Shown: positions 9,314 to 18,603 of the stretch, piece after piece
Layout: each line of letters starts with the position of its first letter
Position numbering within the stretch: the first letter of the stretch is position 1
NCBI GenBank assembly: GCA_900315285.1
Contig: OMYO01000001.1
Location: 62,001 to 126,000, forward strand
Reading direction: 5' to 3'
DNA: 64,000 bases
Source of the DNA: an uncultured Eubacteriales bacterium
Lineage (GTDB): Bacteria > Bacillota > Clostridia > Oscillospirales > Acutalibacteraceae
Notes under the pieces: generated by a model
Database searches by the model: none
The model's input: only the letters and a program-made list of their open reading frames with translations
What the model was told of the DNA's origin: nothing
Translations under genes and position numbers: made by a program

Positions 9314-9341
9314 AAAATGACACTCCTTAAATATTTCGATT

Positions 9342-10145
9342 TTACGAGACGATGTCTGTCTCAAGCGAGGTGTAGAGTCCCTCATACTTCTCCGCCAGTT
9401 CAAGAAGGTATTCGTCGACATGGTCGAGAAGTTCAATGTCAAAGGGAAGTTCCCTGGTAATGACCAGATGATGTCTGGGGAGAACGAGTCCAGCCGGCGC
9501 AGGCTGTTCCTCTAAACTCTTCAATTTGAAACCGCGTTCGGCAGTCTCCGCATAAAAGTCCATGGCCGCTTTCCGGTTTGGAAAGACCACATGAAATTCC
9601 ACGCTGCGCGGCTCTTCGCCGCTGTCCCCGTAGCCACGGAGGGTGTTGAGTATCTTGTTGTTCTCCACCTGTTTGATCTGCAGCGTGTTTGGATAAAGAT
9701 ACTTGAGATAAGTCTCTCCGTCCGGGTCATAGGAAATACTGTAGTCCGTGCTGCGGAACGTGCCGGTCAGCGCACTGGCAAGCATGCGCTTAGTGGGTTT
9801 GACCATTTTCTCCGGGAGATAGTAGATGAGAAATGCCATGTCCTGGGCAGCTACAACGCCCTGCCCCACAAAGCGGCCTCCGATATGGTCCCCCAGAAGA
9901 GTCCGGAGTGCGGCAATGTGCTGGATTTCCATGTCACTGATGATATCCTTGTTCTCCGGGTCCGGGTAGACCTGGAGCTGAACTTTGACACAGAACGGAC
10001 GGACGCCGTTGGGAAGTGTGTTCCGATAGTTCATGTCACAGGTGATATTGACTGGCTTGTTGGAAAAACTCTCCCGATATTCATAGAAGACCTGATCATT
10101 GGCGTCCAGTGACGCGGCCTTTTTGTCGGTGGTGAAGATGCTCAT
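9342..10145 (-). CDS. DUF695 plus RraB-like domain protein
   Basis: This 267-residue cytoplasmic protein appears to combine two domains. Residues about 15-150 resemble DUF695 ([19 protein letters not shown], then DMAFLIYY and [11 protein letters not shown]). Residues about 180-265 resemble RraB, the regulator of ribonuclease activity B ([28 protein letters not shown], here described by its ends only). RraB proteins bind and inhibit RNase E in proteobacteria; whether this one acts on RNA decay is unknown. The ATG at 10145 has a GAAGGAG site. It is the first gene of the DUF695-cyclophilin-ispF unit with its own promoter. Confidence 0.65.
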   Translation of the reverse strand: MSIFTTDKKAASLDANDQVFYEYRESFSNKPVNITCDMNYRNTLPNGVRPFCVKVQLQVYPDPENKDIISDMEIQHIAALRTLLGDHIGGRFVGQGVVAAQDMAFLIYYLPEKMVKPTKRMLASALTGTFRSTDYSISYDPDGETYLKYLYPNTLQIKQVENNKILNTLRGYGDSGEEPRSVEFHVVFPNRKAAMDFYAETAERGFKLKSLEEQPAPAGLVLPRHHLVITRELPFDIELLDHVDEYLLELAEKYEGLYTSLETDIVS

Positions 10146-10182
10146 AAAAAGTGCTCCTTCGGAATTACTACACTAGGAGAAA

Positions 10183-10211
10183 ATTTTATCATAAATAGAC
10201 GCCGGGTTCAA
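10183..10211 (-). promoter_or_regulatory. Sigma-A-type promoter for the DUF695-cyclophilin-ispF unit
   Basis: On the minus strand, TTGAAC and TAAAAT are separated by 17 bases, about 40 bases upstream of the start codon at 10145. The spacing is optimal, and it is the only good match in the gap. Confidence 0.55.
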
Positions 10212-10228
10212 ATCCTCCGGCATTTCCC

Positions 10229-10266
10229 CAAAAAGCAAAAAAGTGTCCCTGAATTCAGGAACACTT
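10229..10266 (-). terminator. Terminator downstream of tRNA-Leu
   Basis: An 11-bp stem (AAGTGTTCCTG with CAGGGACACTT, loop AATT, one G-T pair) begins two bases after the tRNA CCA end. It is followed on the minus strand by TTTTGCTTTTT. Confidence 0.8.
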
Positions 10267-10268
10267 TA

Positions 10269-10355
10269 TGGTGCTGGTTACCGGACTTGAACCGGTACGG
10301 TGTTGCCACCGAGGGATTTTAAGTCCCTTGCGTCTGCCAATTTCGCCAAACCAGC
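10269..10355 (-). tRNA. tRNA-Leu (anticodon UAA)
   Basis: This is an 87-base tRNA with a long variable arm. The acceptor strands GCTGGTT and AACCAGC pair, and the discriminator A and an encoded CCA follow. The anticodon stem-loop GGGACTTAAAATCCC has TAA in the anticodon position, and the T loop reads GTTCAAGTC. The long variable arm agrees with leucine. It is read on the same strand as the his operon, 42 bp after the last gene, so it may be partly served by read-through. Confidence 0.95.
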
Positions 10356-10397
10356 GAAAATTTCGACTGTTATGGTATCACAGAAAATCCGGCGATG

Positions 10398-11222
10398 TCA
10401 ACCGCTCCTCGGACGTTCCCACGCAAGAAGACTGTCGAGGTCCGGGAAAAGGTTCAGGTGGTATTTCCTGACAAGCTCCATCGCCTCTGTAAAACCAAAG
10501 AGAATATTCCGGGTGCTGTGGGCATCACTGGAGAGGATGACCGGCACGCCGCTTTCTCCAAGTTTCTGGAGGATCCATGCAGCTGGATAGGGTTCGGTCC
10601 GATATCCGCGCGATATAGCCCCTGTATTGATTTCCAGAGCCACCGGCTGCCCTGACACTATTTGCAAAGCACGCTCTGCTGCTTCCCGGTAGCGCCGGTC
10701 TTCCGGATCAAATGTGGGATCTTTCTCCACAAACTTTGTGATCAGATCAAAATGGGCAATGATATTACAGCGGGTCTTGGGATAGAGGTCTGCCACTAAC
10801 TGATAGTAGTCCTCGACAAAGGCATAGGCGTCACCGCCATACCATTTTTCAATGCCCTCTCTCTGTTTTTCTGCGTCCCCATCCACAGAGATATAGTGGC
10901 CGTCTTTGAAGACACAGTGGACACCACCGATGACATATTCAAAACGTTCCAGTCCCGCAGTGTCCGAACAGTAATCCTGTTCCGTGCCGAGCCGGATAGA
11001 CATTTTTCCGGCATACTGCTCTTTTAATTCCGCAATGCACTTGCAATAGCTTTCAGTGGCCTCTGGGGACATGGTCCACTCCGTGTCAAAAGGGAGGTAG
11101 GAATGGCCGGAGAAGCCGACTTCCGGACAGCCGAGATCATAAGCTGCCGCAGCCATATCTGCGGCGGAGTTCGCCCCGTCACAGAATGTGGTGTGCATAT
11201 GATAATTGCAGTACTTACTCAT
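10398..11222 (-). CDS. hisJ: Histidinol-phosphatase, PHP family
   Basis: This enzyme removes phosphate from L-histidinol phosphate, the penultimate stage of histidine synthesis. The 274-residue protein has the PHP metal-binding pattern: NYHMHTTFCDGAN at the start, GFSGHSYLPF, a conserved VIGGVHCV, IIAHFDLI and LSSDAHSTRNI near the end. It overlaps the hisI stop by eight bases (ATGAGTAA). It is the last gene of the his operon, which matches its role and explains the absence of a HAD-type phosphatase fused to HisB. Confidence 0.9.
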   Translation of the reverse strand: MSKYCNYHMHTTFCDGANSAADMAAAAYDLGCPEVGFSGHSYLPFDTEWTMSPEATESYCKCIAELKEQYAGKMSIRLGTEQDYCSDTAGLERFEYVIGGVHCVFKDGHYISVDGDAEKQREGIEKWYGGDAYAFVEDYYQLVADLYPKTRCNIIAHFDLITKFVEKDPTFDPEDRRYREAAERALQIVSGQPVALEINTGAISRGYRTEPYPAAWILQKLGESGVPVILSSDAHSTRNILFGFTEAMELVRKYHLNLFPDLDSLLAWERPRSG

Positions 11223-11571
11223 TGGTCTCACTCTGAAATAATGGGTTGTGGAAACAGGAGTCCGTACCCATGTGGCATGCTGGGCCGTCCTTGTTCACCA
11301 TGACAACCAGGGCATCCCGGTCACAGTCCGCCGTAATGCTGACAATGTGCTGATAATTTCCACTGGTCTCCCCTTTGAGCCAGAGCTCCTGGCGAGAGCG
11401 GGACCAGAAACAGGTGAGTTCCCGTTCCAGTGAAATTTCAAGACTTTTGCGGTTCATATACGCAAGAGTCAGGACATCCTTTGTGGTGTTGTCCACGACG
11501 ATGGCGGGAATGAGTCCCTTCTCATCAAACTTGAGCTCATCTAAAGAGAATTTTGCGTCTTTGATAGCCAT
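11215..11571 (-). CDS. hisI: Phosphoribosyl-AMP cyclohydrolase
   Basis: HisI opens the purine ring of phosphoribosyl-AMP, the third step of histidine synthesis. The 118-residue protein has only the cyclohydrolase domain: GLIPAIVVD, LAYMNRKSLE, FWSRSRQELWLKGETSGN, and the zinc ligands in DCDRDALV and GPACHMGTDSCFHN. There is no C-terminal HisE pyrophosphohydrolase domain and no separate hisE in the window. The ATG at 11571 has GAGAGGAG eight bases upstream. The gene lies 12 bp after hisF. Confidence 0.95.
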   Translation of the reverse strand: MAIKDAKFSLDELKFDEKGLIPAIVVDNTTKDVLTLAYMNRKSLEISLERELTCFWSRSRQELWLKGETSGNYQHIVSITADCDRDALVVMVNKDGPACHMGTDSCFHNPLFQSETNE

Positions 11572-11583
11572 GGTATTCTCCTC

Positions 11584-12342
11584 TCAAAGCCTTACGTTGA
11601 TATCGTTATCTGCCAGCGTCTTCTTCAGGTCTGGAATGAGGACCTCCTTGTAGTGGAAGATGGAAGCGGCAAGGCCGGCGTCCACCTTGGGAAGTGTCTT
11701 AAAGAGAGTAATGAAGTCCTCCTGACAGCCTGCTCCGCCGGACGCAATAACAGGTACATTGACCACGTTGCAGACAGCGTCGAGCATTTCAAGGTCAAAG
11801 CCCTGTTTGACACCATCCGTATCGATACTATTCAGTACGACCTCGCCGGCGCCATTGTCGACACAGCGGCGAATCCATTCGATACCGTCCATGCCGGTGT
11901 CCTCTCGTCCGCCCTTGGCAAAGACATGGTACTCCCCGTCCACCCGCTTCACATCGGCGGAGATGACAACACACTGGTCGCCATATTTCCGGGCGGCCTC
12001 CCCCACGAGATCGGGGTTTCGGATGGCGCCGGAGTTGACGGAGACCTTGTCGGCACCGCACTTTAACACACGGTCGAAGTCGTCCACGGTGTTGATTCCG
12101 CCTCCCACGGTGAGAGGAATAAAAATCTCAGAGGCGACACGGCGCAGGATGTCAGTAAAGAGCTTTCTGCCCTCCACCGACGCCGTAATATCATAGAAGA
12201 CCAGCTCGTCGGCGCCGCTGTCACTGTAAAAATGTCCCAGTGCGACCGGGTCGTCGACGTCGTTCAGGCCAACGAAGTTTTTTCCTTTTACAACCCGTCC
12301 ATCGCGAACGTCAAGACAGGGAATGATTCTCTTGGTGATCAT
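11584..12342 (-). CDS. hisF: Imidazole glycerol phosphate synthase, cyclase subunit
   Basis: HisF takes ammonia delivered by HisH and PRFAR to form imidazole glycerol phosphate and AICAR. The 252-residue TIM barrel has normal length, the catalytic aspartate in IIPCLDVRDGRVVKG, the second in VVISADVKR, LTVGGGIN, and the closing SGGAGCQEDF phosphate loop. Its ATG overlaps the hisA stop by four bases (ATGA), as expected for a tightly coupled his operon. Confidence 0.97.
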   Translation of the reverse strand: MITKRIIPCLDVRDGRVVKGKNFVGLNDVDDPVALGHFYSDSGADELVFYDITASVEGRKLFTDILRRVASEIFIPLTVGGGINTVDDFDRVLKCGADKVSVNSGAIRNPDLVGEAARKYGDQCVVISADVKRVDGEYHVFAKGGREDTGMDGIEWIRRCVDNGAGEVVLNSIDTDGVKQGFDLEMLDAVCNVVNVPVIASGGAGCQEDFITLFKTLPKVDAGLAASIFHYKEVLIPDLKKTLADNDINVRL

Positions 12343-13073
12343 ATGGATGCTACCCCCTGATTCCCGGCAATTTCCACCGCCTCGGGGAGCCGGATATCCC
12401 CGGTGTAATAGGCTTTTCCAATGATGGCATTCTGGATGCCCATCTCGGTGAGTGCACGGATATCATCGAGGGAGGAGATTCCCCCGGAGGCTGTGAAATT
12501 CATGGAATAGTCGTTGAGGAGCCTCTCATACATGGCGCGGTTTGTGCCGCCCATGGCACCGTCCTTGGAGATGTCCGTGCAGATCAATGTGTCGACGCCG
12601 ATATCCTGCATTTTCTGGCAAAATGCCTCCAAAGTATAGGAGGACTGGACTTTCCATCCTTTGATGGAGACATAACCGTCCCGGATGTCAGCACCCACGG
12701 CGATTTTCTTTCCGTATTTCTCCACAGCATTCCGGAGAAAAGACTCATCCTCCACCGCTGCCGTGCCAAGAATGACCCGGTCAACGCCAATGGAAAAATA
12801 CTTCTCCACCGTCTCCATGGAGCGGATGCCGCCGCCGATTTCGACGAAAAGTCCGGTGTTGCCTGCGACACGGCGAACTGTCTCAAGATTGGGAGTGCCG
12901 CCGTCCCGTGCCCCCTCCAGATCTACCATGTGGATGGCCCTGCAGCCGGACTGTTCAAAATCCTTGGCAACTGCAAGCGGGTCGTCGTTGTACACGGTCA
13001 TTTTGTCGTAGTCGCCGCGCAGAAGGCGGACCGCTTTTCCACCGATGATGTCAGTGGCGGGAAACAATATCAT
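12339..13073 (-). CDS. hisA: ProFAR isomerase
   Basis: HisA isomerises ProFAR to PRFAR, the fourth step of histidine synthesis. The 244-residue TIM barrel shows LFPATDIIGGKAVRL with the catalytic Asp, VEIGGGIRSMETV, VGADIRDGYVSIKGW, LICTDISKDGAMGG and ASGGISSLDDI. The start is the ATG at 13073, overlapping the hisH stop by four bases; a longer open frame running into hisH is rejected. It is followed by hisF with another ATGA overlap. Confidence 0.96.
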   Translation of the reverse strand: MILFPATDIIGGKAVRLLRGDYDKMTVYNDDPLAVAKDFEQSGCRAIHMVDLEGARDGGTPNLETVRRVAGNTGLFVEIGGGIRSMETVEKYFSIGVDRVILGTAAVEDESFLRNAVEKYGKKIAVGADIRDGYVSIKGWKVQSSYTLEAFCQKMQDIGVDTLICTDISKDGAMGGTNRAMYERLLNDYSMNFTASGGISSLDDIRALTEMGIQNAIIGKAYYTGDIRLPEAVEIAGNQGVASI

Positions 13074-13693
13074 GACTGGGCCTCCATCTGGCAGAAATTT
13101 TTGAGGATCTTCAGTCCGATCTCCCCGCTCTTCTCCGGGTGGAACTGACAGCCGATGACATTGCCATTGGCGACTGCAGCAGTGAGTTCCTTGCTGTATT
13201 CTGTCGTAGCTATGGTGTGATCCTCGCATTTGCTGGCGTAATAAGAGTGGACAAAATAGACATAGTCCCCCTCTTTCGTATCCTGAAATACCGGGCATTC
13301 CTTTCCGGTGAAGTGGAGGGCGTTCCAGCCAATCTGCGGAATTTTGAGAGAGGAGTCCACATATCCCTCCATGGGTACCACATCCCCGGGAACCAGTCCA
13401 AGGCCTTCCCACTCACCATATTCAAAGGAGCGGTCAAAAAGGAGCTGCATGCCAAGACAAATTCCCATAAGGGGTTTACCGGCAGCGGCCTCCTCCTTTA
13501 TGACCTGGGCAAGCCCTGTGCCATAGAGACGTTTCGAGGCGTCCTCAAAGGCGCCGACGCCCGGGAGAAACAGGCGGTCAGCCTTCCGGAGATCCTCCGG
13601 GTCCCCGGTGACCTTCACATCCTGCCCCAGAGATTTCAGGGAGGAAGACAGGGAAAAGAGATTTCCCATGCCGTAATCAATTATTGCAATCAT
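13070..13693 (-). CDS. hisH: Imidazole glycerol phosphate synthase, glutamine amidotransferase subunit
   Basis: HisH hydrolyses glutamine and channels ammonia to HisF. The 207-residue class I amidotransferase shows IIDYGMGN at the start, FLPGVGAF, the nucleophile elbow LMGICLGMQLLF with the catalytic cysteine, and the catalytic His-Glu pair in CQFHPEKSGEIG. The ATG at 13693 has GAGGAG nine bases upstream; the longer frame lies inside hisB and is rejected. Confidence 0.97.
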   Translation of the reverse strand: MIAIIDYGMGNLFSLSSSLKSLGQDVKVTGDPEDLRKADRLFLPGVGAFEDASKRLYGTGLAQVIKEEAAAGKPLMGICLGMQLLFDRSFEYGEWEGLGLVPGDVVPMEGYVDSSLKIPQIGWNALHFTGKECPVFQDTKEGDYVYFVHSYYASKCEDHTIATTEYSKELTAAVANGNVIGCQFHPEKSGEIGLKILKNFCQMEAQS

Positions 13694-13706
13694 GGTGTCA
13701 CTCTCC

Positions 13707-14294
13707 TCAAAGAAGGCCCTTGGTGGACGGGATTTCGTCACGGTATTTCTCGTCGATGGCGACGGCGTCCCGAAGCGTCCGTGCAGCGGACTTGTAGATG
13801 CCCTCAATAATGTGGTGTGAATTCTCTCCGGAGAGTTCGCGGATGTGCAGTGTGCACTCACATTTCCGGACAAAGCCCAGGAAAAATTCCTTGGCAAGTT
13901 CGGTGTCAAAGTCGCCGACCTTGGCGGTTGGGAGCGTCACATCCCATTCCAGGTGAGCACGTCCGGAGAGGTCGACGGCGGTGAGAATGAGCGTCTCATC
14001 CATAGGAAGAATCGTACTTCCGTAACGGACGATTCCGCGCTTCTCGCCCAGTGCCTCGGCAAATGCCTCGCCGAGGGCAATGCCGATATCCTCTGTGGTG
14101 TGGTGGCCGTCCACATAGGTGTCGCCGTCACACTTGACCGTCAGGTCAAACCGGCCATGCCGTGCAAACAGTGTAAGCATGTGATCCAGAAAACCGACAC
14201 CGGTGTCAATATTGCTCTTGCCGGTGCCATCCAGATTCAGTGAAAGTTTTATTTTTGTCTCTGCGGTGTTGCGCACGATTTCGCTCGTTCTCAT
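13707..14294 (-). CDS. hisB: Imidazoleglycerol-phosphate dehydratase
   Basis: HisB dehydrates imidazole glycerol phosphate to imidazole acetol phosphate. The 195-residue protein is the monofunctional form. It shows the two manganese-binding motif sets: GVGFLDHMLTLFARHG with DGHHTTEDIGIALGEA, and ENSHHIIEGIYKSAARTLRDA. No phosphatase domain is fused; the PHP phosphatase at the operon's end supplies that activity. It sits 13 bp before hisH and 20 bp after hisC. Confidence 0.97.
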   Translation of the reverse strand: MRTSEIVRNTAETKIKLSLNLDGTGKSNIDTGVGFLDHMLTLFARHGRFDLTVKCDGDTYVDGHHTTEDIGIALGEAFAEALGEKRGIVRYGSTILPMDETLILTAVDLSGRAHLEWDVTLPTAKVGDFDTELAKEFFLGFVRKCECTLHIRELSGENSHHIIEGIYKSAARTLRDAVAIDEKYRDEIPSTKGLL

Positions 14295-14314
14295 TTCACA
14301 CCTCCGAAGCCGGA

Positions 14315-15391
14315 TTATTCCTCCGGCTCATAGATCTCCTTATAAATTTCTTCAATGGCCGTAATGAGCTTATCCATTTGGGTCTTCTTGCCAATGGTGA
14401 TGCGGTTGTAGTCCCGAATGCGCTCGTCGTCAAAGTGGCGCACCAGAATGCCGTGGTCCTTGAGGCGAACATAGAGTTCTTTGCCGCTGATCCACTCAGA
14501 ACGGACAAACAGGAAGTTGGCGCAGGACGGGAGTACCGTAAAGCCGCGCTCCTCCAGTGCTCTCTGGGTGTATCGGCGATTGAATTCTATTGCCGAGCAG
14601 CTGTCGTGGAAATAGGTGCTCTCATTCATTGCAGCTATTCCGCAGGCTGCCGTTGTACGGCTGATATTGTAGGGGTTGCTGGAATAACGCAGCGTGTTAA
14701 GGTCCGCAATGAGGTCGGCATTGCCCATGATCATACCAAGGCGCGCACCTGCAAGAGAGCGTGACTTGGAGAACGTCTGGGTGACCAGGAGGTTCTCATA
14801 CTTGGCAATGAGACGGACGGAGCTCTCGCCTCCGAAGTCCACATAGGCCTCATCGATGATGACAATGTTGTCCGGGTTGCTGCGGACAATCTGCTCTACT
14901 TCCGCCAGAGAGAGGGCTACACCAGTGGGTGCGTTGGGGTTGGCAATTACAATGTTTTTGCCAATTCCGCTGTAGTCCGCACAGTCGATAGTAAAGTCGT
15001 CATTGAGCTTGATGGTGTCATACGGAATGCCATTGAGCTCGGCAATGACTTTATAGAAGCCATAGGTGACGTCCGGAAAGACGATGGGGTGATCTTTGTC
15101 ACAGAATGCCATGAAGGCGTAGTTCAATGCCTCATCCGAGCCATTGGTCATCATGACATTTTCCTTTGTCAGATTGAAGTTCTTTGCCACGGCCTCGGTA
15201 ATGGCGGTATTGTCCGGGTCCGGGTACAGATAGAACTTCCGCGCCTCCTCCTTGGCCGCCTCAAAGACCGAGCGGGGCGGCGGGAACGGGGACTCATTTG
15301 TGTTCAGTTTGATATATTTTTTGTCCTGGGGCTGCTCCCCGGGGACATAAGGGACAAGATTGTCATACTTGCTGCTGAAATAACGACTCAT
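14315..15391 (-). CDS. hisC: Histidinol-phosphate aminotransferase
   Basis: HisC transfers an amino group from glutamate to imidazole acetol phosphate using pyridoxal phosphate. The 358-residue class I/II aminotransferase has [11 protein letters not shown] at the N-terminus, [21 protein letters not shown], the PLP-lysine in [16 protein letters not shown], and a C-terminal GILVRHFDD with RITIG. The gene is 16 bp downstream of hisD in the operon. Confidence 0.96.
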   Translation of the reverse strand: MSRYFSSKYDNLVPYVPGEQPQDKKYIKLNTNESPFPPPRSVFEAAKEEARKFYLYPDPDNTAITEAVAKNFNLTKENVMMTNGSDEALNYAFMAFCDKDHPIVFPDVTYGFYKVIAELNGIPYDTIKLNDDFTIDCADYSGIGKNIVIANPNAPTGVALSLAEVEQIVRSNPDNIVIIDEAYVDFGGESSVRLIAKYENLLVTQTFSKSRSLAGARLGMIMGNADLIADLNTLRYSSNPYNISRTTAACGIAAMNESTYFHDSCSAIEFNRRYTQRALEERGFTVLPSCANFLFVRSEWISGKELYVRLKDHGILVRHFDDERIRDYNRITIGKKTQMDKLITAIEEIYKEIYEPEE

Positions 15392-15407
15392 ATGGAAAAG
15401 ACCTCCC

Positions 15408-16694
15408 TTATTTTACGTCGTCTTCGAAACGGCTGAGGACGCTCCGGGCATGGCCATGGAGCCCCTCACTGTCAGCAAACTCCGCAATATCCTGATAGAC
15501 ATTGCCGAGTGCCTCCTTTGTGAAATAGGTGTACTGCGTCTTCTTCGTAAAGTCGTCAACGGAGAGCGGGCTCGAGAACTTGGCGGTGCCGCTGGTGGGC
15601 AGCGTGTGGTTCGGGCCGGCAAAGTAGTCACCGAGGGCCTCGGGGCAGTTCTTGCCCATGAAGATGGAGCCGGCATTCTTCACCTCAGAGAGGTAGGAGA
15701 ACGGGTCGTCCATGCAGAGCTCAAGGTGCTCCGGTGCAATCTCATTGGCAATTTCAATGGCCTTGTGGATGTCGTTTTCCGCCACAATGATTTTACCATT
15801 GTTCTCAATGGACGGAGTGGCAATTTCCGTACGGGGAAGGGTCTTCAGCTGACGGTCAATTTCCTCCGCCACTTTCTGCGCCAGCTCATAGCTGTCTGTT
15901 ACCAGCACAGCACTGGCGTTCTTATCATGCTCGGCCTGGGAGAGCATATCTGCAGCCACATAGTACGGGTTGCAGGTGGAGTCGGCCACGACCAGAATTT
16001 CACTGGGACCGGCAATCATGTCGATGGAGACCGTTCCATAGACCTGCTTCTTTGCCTCCGCAACAAAGGCATTTCCCGGGCCAACGATCTTGTCGACCTT
16101 CGGAATGGTCTCAGTGCCATAGGCTAGTGCGGCAATGGCCTGAGCACCTCCCACTTTAAAGATGCGGTCAACGCCGGCCACGCTGGCAGCGGCGAGGATG
16201 TACGGGTTGATCTTTCCGTCCGCCTTCGGAGGAGTTGTGATGACCATCTCCCCGACTCCGGCAATTTTCGCCGGAATAGAATCCATGAGCACAGTGGAGG
16301 GATAAGCTGCTGTACCGCCAGGAACATACAGTCCGGCCTTGGCGACCGGCATGACCTTCTGGCCCATGACAACGCCTTCCTGGTCGTTGATGATGAAGCT
16401 GTTGCGGACCTGGCGCTCGTGGAAGTGCCGGATGTTGGCGGCGGAGCGCTCCAGAATTCCAATATAGTGCTCGCCGACAATAGTGCGGGCCTCGGCAATT
16501 TCCTCGGGTGTGACCTCGAGGGCGTCAATATCTGCCTTGTCGAATTTGCGGTTGTAGTCGAGAAGGGCTGCATCGCCATTCTTGCGGACATTGTAGATGA
16601 TATCCGCGACGATGTCCTCTACCCCGGTCTTCATGTCGGGCCGGGCAAAGATTTCGCTGTTGGGGACTTCGCCGTACTTGTAAATCTTGATCAT
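15408..16694 (-). CDS. hisD: Histidinol dehydrogenase
   Basis: HisD oxidises L-histidinol twice, with NAD, to histidine. The 428-residue protein has normal length and the zinc and catalytic motifs of the family: [68 protein letters not shown] and the C-terminal [18 protein letters not shown]. Its ATG overlaps the hisG stop by four bases. Confidence 0.97.
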   Translation of the reverse strand: MIKIYKYGEVPNSEIFARPDMKTGVEDIVADIIYNVRKNGDAALLDYNRKFDKADIDALEVTPEEIAEARTIVGEHYIGILERSAANIRHFHERQVRNSFIINDQEGVVMGQKVMPVAKAGLYVPGGTAAYPSTVLMDSIPAKIAGVGEMVITTPPKADGKINPYILAAASVAGVDRIFKVGGAQAIAALAYGTETIPKVDKIVGPGNAFVAEAKKQVYGTVSIDMIAGPSEILVVADSTCNPYYVAADMLSQAEHDKNASAVLVTDSYELAQKVAEEIDRQLKTLPRTEIATPSIENNGKIIVAENDIHKAIEIANEIAPEHLELCMDDPFSYLSEVKNAGSIFMGKNCPEALGDYFAGPNHTLPTSGTAKFSSPLSVDDFTKKTQYTYFTKEALGNVYQDIAEFADSEGLHGHARSVLSRFEDDVK

Positions 16695-17329
16695 TTGCGA
16701 TCCACCTGTACTTTCATTGCCTCCACGAGATCCTCGATCTGCGAGGTCTTGAACTGGAAGCTGGATTTATTGGAGATCAGCCTTGCGCTGATGGGAAAAA
16801 TGTCTTCGTAGACCTTCAGGTTGTTCTCCCGAAGGGTGGTTCCGGTCTCGACGATGTCGACGATGACGTCGGAAAGACCGAGGATGGGGGCGATCTCGAT
16901 GGAGCCGTTGAGCTTGATGATATCAATGTCACGACTCTTGGAGGCGTAATACGTCCGAGCGACGTTTACAAACTTTGTGGCGACCCGGAGTGTCCGGCTC
17001 TTGTCGTCATGGAAATTGGCCGGAGCTGCCACCATCATCTTGCAGATGCCGGTGTTCAGGTCGAGGAGCTCATAGACATTGGGCTCGTACTCGTTGAGAA
17101 TATCTTTTCCGGCAACGCCGATGTCCGCTGCGCCGCGCTCCACATAGATGGCAACGTCGGAGGGCTTGACCCAGAAATACCGGACACCTTTTTCCTCGTT
17201 CTCGAAGATGAGCTTGCGGTTTTTCTCATGGATGGAGGGGCACTCATAGCCGGCCTTCTCAAACATGGAGTAGACCTTTTCCCCGAGACGGCCCTTTGGA
17301 AGGGCTATATTCAGCATTTCCTTACTCAT
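16691..17329 (-). CDS. hisG: ATP phosphoribosyltransferase, catalytic subunit (short form)
   Basis: HisG joins ATP and PRPP in the committed step of histidine synthesis. The 212-residue form is the short type that lacks the C-terminal regulatory domain and works with HisZ, which is encoded directly upstream. It shows LNIALPKGRLGEKV, GAADIGVAGKDIL, the PRPP loop region DVIVDIVETGTTLRENNL and a closing helix. The start is the ATG at 17329, which has GAGGAG 10 bases upstream and overlaps the hisZ stop by eight bases. Confidence 0.96.
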   Translation of the reverse strand: MSKEMLNIALPKGRLGEKVYSMFEKAGYECPSIHEKNRKLIFENEEKGVRYFWVKPSDVAIYVERGAADIGVAGKDILNEYEPNVYELLDLNTGICKMMVAAPANFHDDKSRTLRVATKFVNVARTYYASKSRDIDIIKLNGSIEIAPILGLSDVIVDIVETGTTLRENNLKVYEDIFPISARLISNKSSFQFKTSQIEDLVEAMKVQVDRK

Positions 17330-18437
17330 AGGGGACGATCTCCTCTCCATTGAAATTCATCAGTTTTCGGAAGTTGAGATGGCCCGGGATCTCGCGCTGG
17401 ACGGAGACGGTCTCCCCTTCACTGCGGAGCCCTTCCACGGCCTTCTCAAGTGCCTCACGCTGGGTGTCGTCGTTATAGAGCACGACGACATCCACATCAT
17501 AGTCCCGGGGGTCCTGATGGAGATAGTCCAGAAGGTCGAGATAGATGGCAAAGCCGAGGCCGCTGGACTTCCGTCCCATGCGGGAGAGAAGCCGGTCATA
17601 CTGTCCGCCGGTCAGGACCACCTCGGGAATACCGGCGATGAAGCCCTGGAACACAATGCCGTTGTAGTACTTCATGTCGTTGACGAGGGAGAAGTCGAAG
17701 CGGACTTTGTCGGAATAAGGGGTCTCGTCAAATACGTCCGAGATTCTCTGGAGTTCCTCTTTGGCGGCGATGAGTGGAACCGTGTCGCAGAACGCGTCGA
17801 GGTCACGCAGGACCTGATGCCGCTCTCCATAGATGTGGACAAATTCCAGAAGCTTTTCCCGGAGTGTGTCCGAGACCTGATATTTGCGGCAGATGCGGGA
17901 GAGCTCATGGGGGTTCTTCTCGTCGAGGCAAGAGGTGATTTCCTCGTTGAAGCGGTCCCCGGCATCCTCCTCTTCCAGAAGGGCATTCAGGATGCCCATA
18001 TGGGAAATTTCAAGAACATAGTTGGGAGAGAGCGTCTCGAGGCTGCGGGCCGCCAGCTTCAGCACCTCTGTGGTGTTGAAGAAGTCGATGATGCCGATGC
18101 ACTCGAGGCCGGTCTGCATGATCTCCTTGAACTGGTGAGTGTCCCCGGAAATGCGGTATACATTTTCATTGTAGTAGACGCGCTGCGTACAATGCGGGAC
18201 ATCTTTGCTGTTTTTCAAAATGGAGAGTGTGACGTCGGGCTTCAGAGCCATCAGCTTTCCGTTGGTGTCTGTGAAGGAGATGATGCCATCACTGACAAGG
18301 AAGTCCTTGTTTCTGGCGTAGAGGTCATACTCTTCAAATTTACTCATCTTGTAAGGCTGATACCCGTAGCGGGCATACAGGGAGCGCAGGTTGTAGACTG
18401 CCTTCTCCTCGGCCTTCAGAATGGATTCGTCGATCAT
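17322..18437 (-). CDS. hisZ: ATP phosphoribosyltransferase regulatory subunit
   Basis: HisZ is a paralogue of histidyl-tRNA synthetase that lacks tRNA charging and serves as the regulatory partner of short HisG. The 371-residue protein has a class II synthetase-like core: GYQPYKMSKFEEYDLY, MALKPDVTLSIL (motif 2 region with the usual arginine changed), NENVYRISG, LTGGQYDRLLSRMG and GLGFAIYLDLL. It is the first gene of the his operon, with a strong promoter about 60 bases upstream. Confidence 0.95.
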   Translation of the reverse strand: MIDESILKAEEKAVYNLRSLYARYGYQPYKMSKFEEYDLYARNKDFLVSDGIISFTDTNGKLMALKPDVTLSILKNSKDVPHCTQRVYYNENVYRISGDTHQFKEIMQTGLECIGIIDFFNTTEVLKLAARSLETLSPNYVLEISHMGILNALLEEEDAGDRFNEEITSCLDEKNPHELSRICRKYQVSDTLREKLLEFVHIYGERHQVLRDLDAFCDTVPLIAAKEELQRISDVFDETPYSDKVRFDFSLVNDMKYYNGIVFQGFIAGIPEVVLTGGQYDRLLSRMGRKSSGLGFAIYLDLLDYLHQDPRDYDVDVVVLYNDDTQREALEKAVEGLRSEGETVSVQREIPGHLNFRKLMNFNGEEIVPYE

Positions 18438-18492
18438 GGTTTCCTCGTTTCCTGAAATTGTTGTTTAGTATATTACCGTGGTAGCAGGCTAA

Positions 18493-18522
18493 AGTATACA
18501 ATACTTCCGCCAACTATGTCAA
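18493..18522 (-). promoter_or_regulatory. Sigma-A-type promoter of the his operon
   Basis: The minus strand has a consensus TTGACA and a TATACT separated by 18 bases, giving a leader of about 50 bases before hisZ. The leader is too short for a T-box, and no run of histidine codons is seen. Confidence 0.75.
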
Positions 18523-18542
18523 CCCAAGTATTTTAACATAAA

Positions 18543-18575
18543 TATAGCCCTCTACCAATAAGGCAGAGGGCTATA
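18543..18575 (-). terminator. Terminator after the ATPase operon
   Basis: A 14-bp stem (TATAGCCCTCTGCC pairing with GGTAGAGGGCTATA) lies 28 bp beyond the ntpD stop on the minus strand. It is just upstream of the his promoter and separates the two operons. No long T run follows, so termination strength is uncertain. Confidence 0.65.
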
Positions 18576-18603
18576 AGTGTATCAAATTTTTTATATTGCG
18601 GGC

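Noticed and set aside
10199-10230. GCCGGGTTCAAATCCTCCGGCA resembles the T arm and 3' end of a tRNA, a possible attachment-site remnant
   Set aside because: The stem has two extra bases and no acceptor or anticodon part is present upstream. The same bases form the -35 region of a good minus-strand promoter.
12339-13412. A 357-codon reading that would extend hisA by 113 residues
   Set aside because: The added part is hisH in another frame; the ATG at 13073 overlaps the hisH stop by four bases as in the rest of the operon.
18438-18540. Search for a T-box or attenuator in the his leader
   Set aside because: The leader from the strong promoter to hisZ is only about 50 bases, too short, and has no histidine-codon run.
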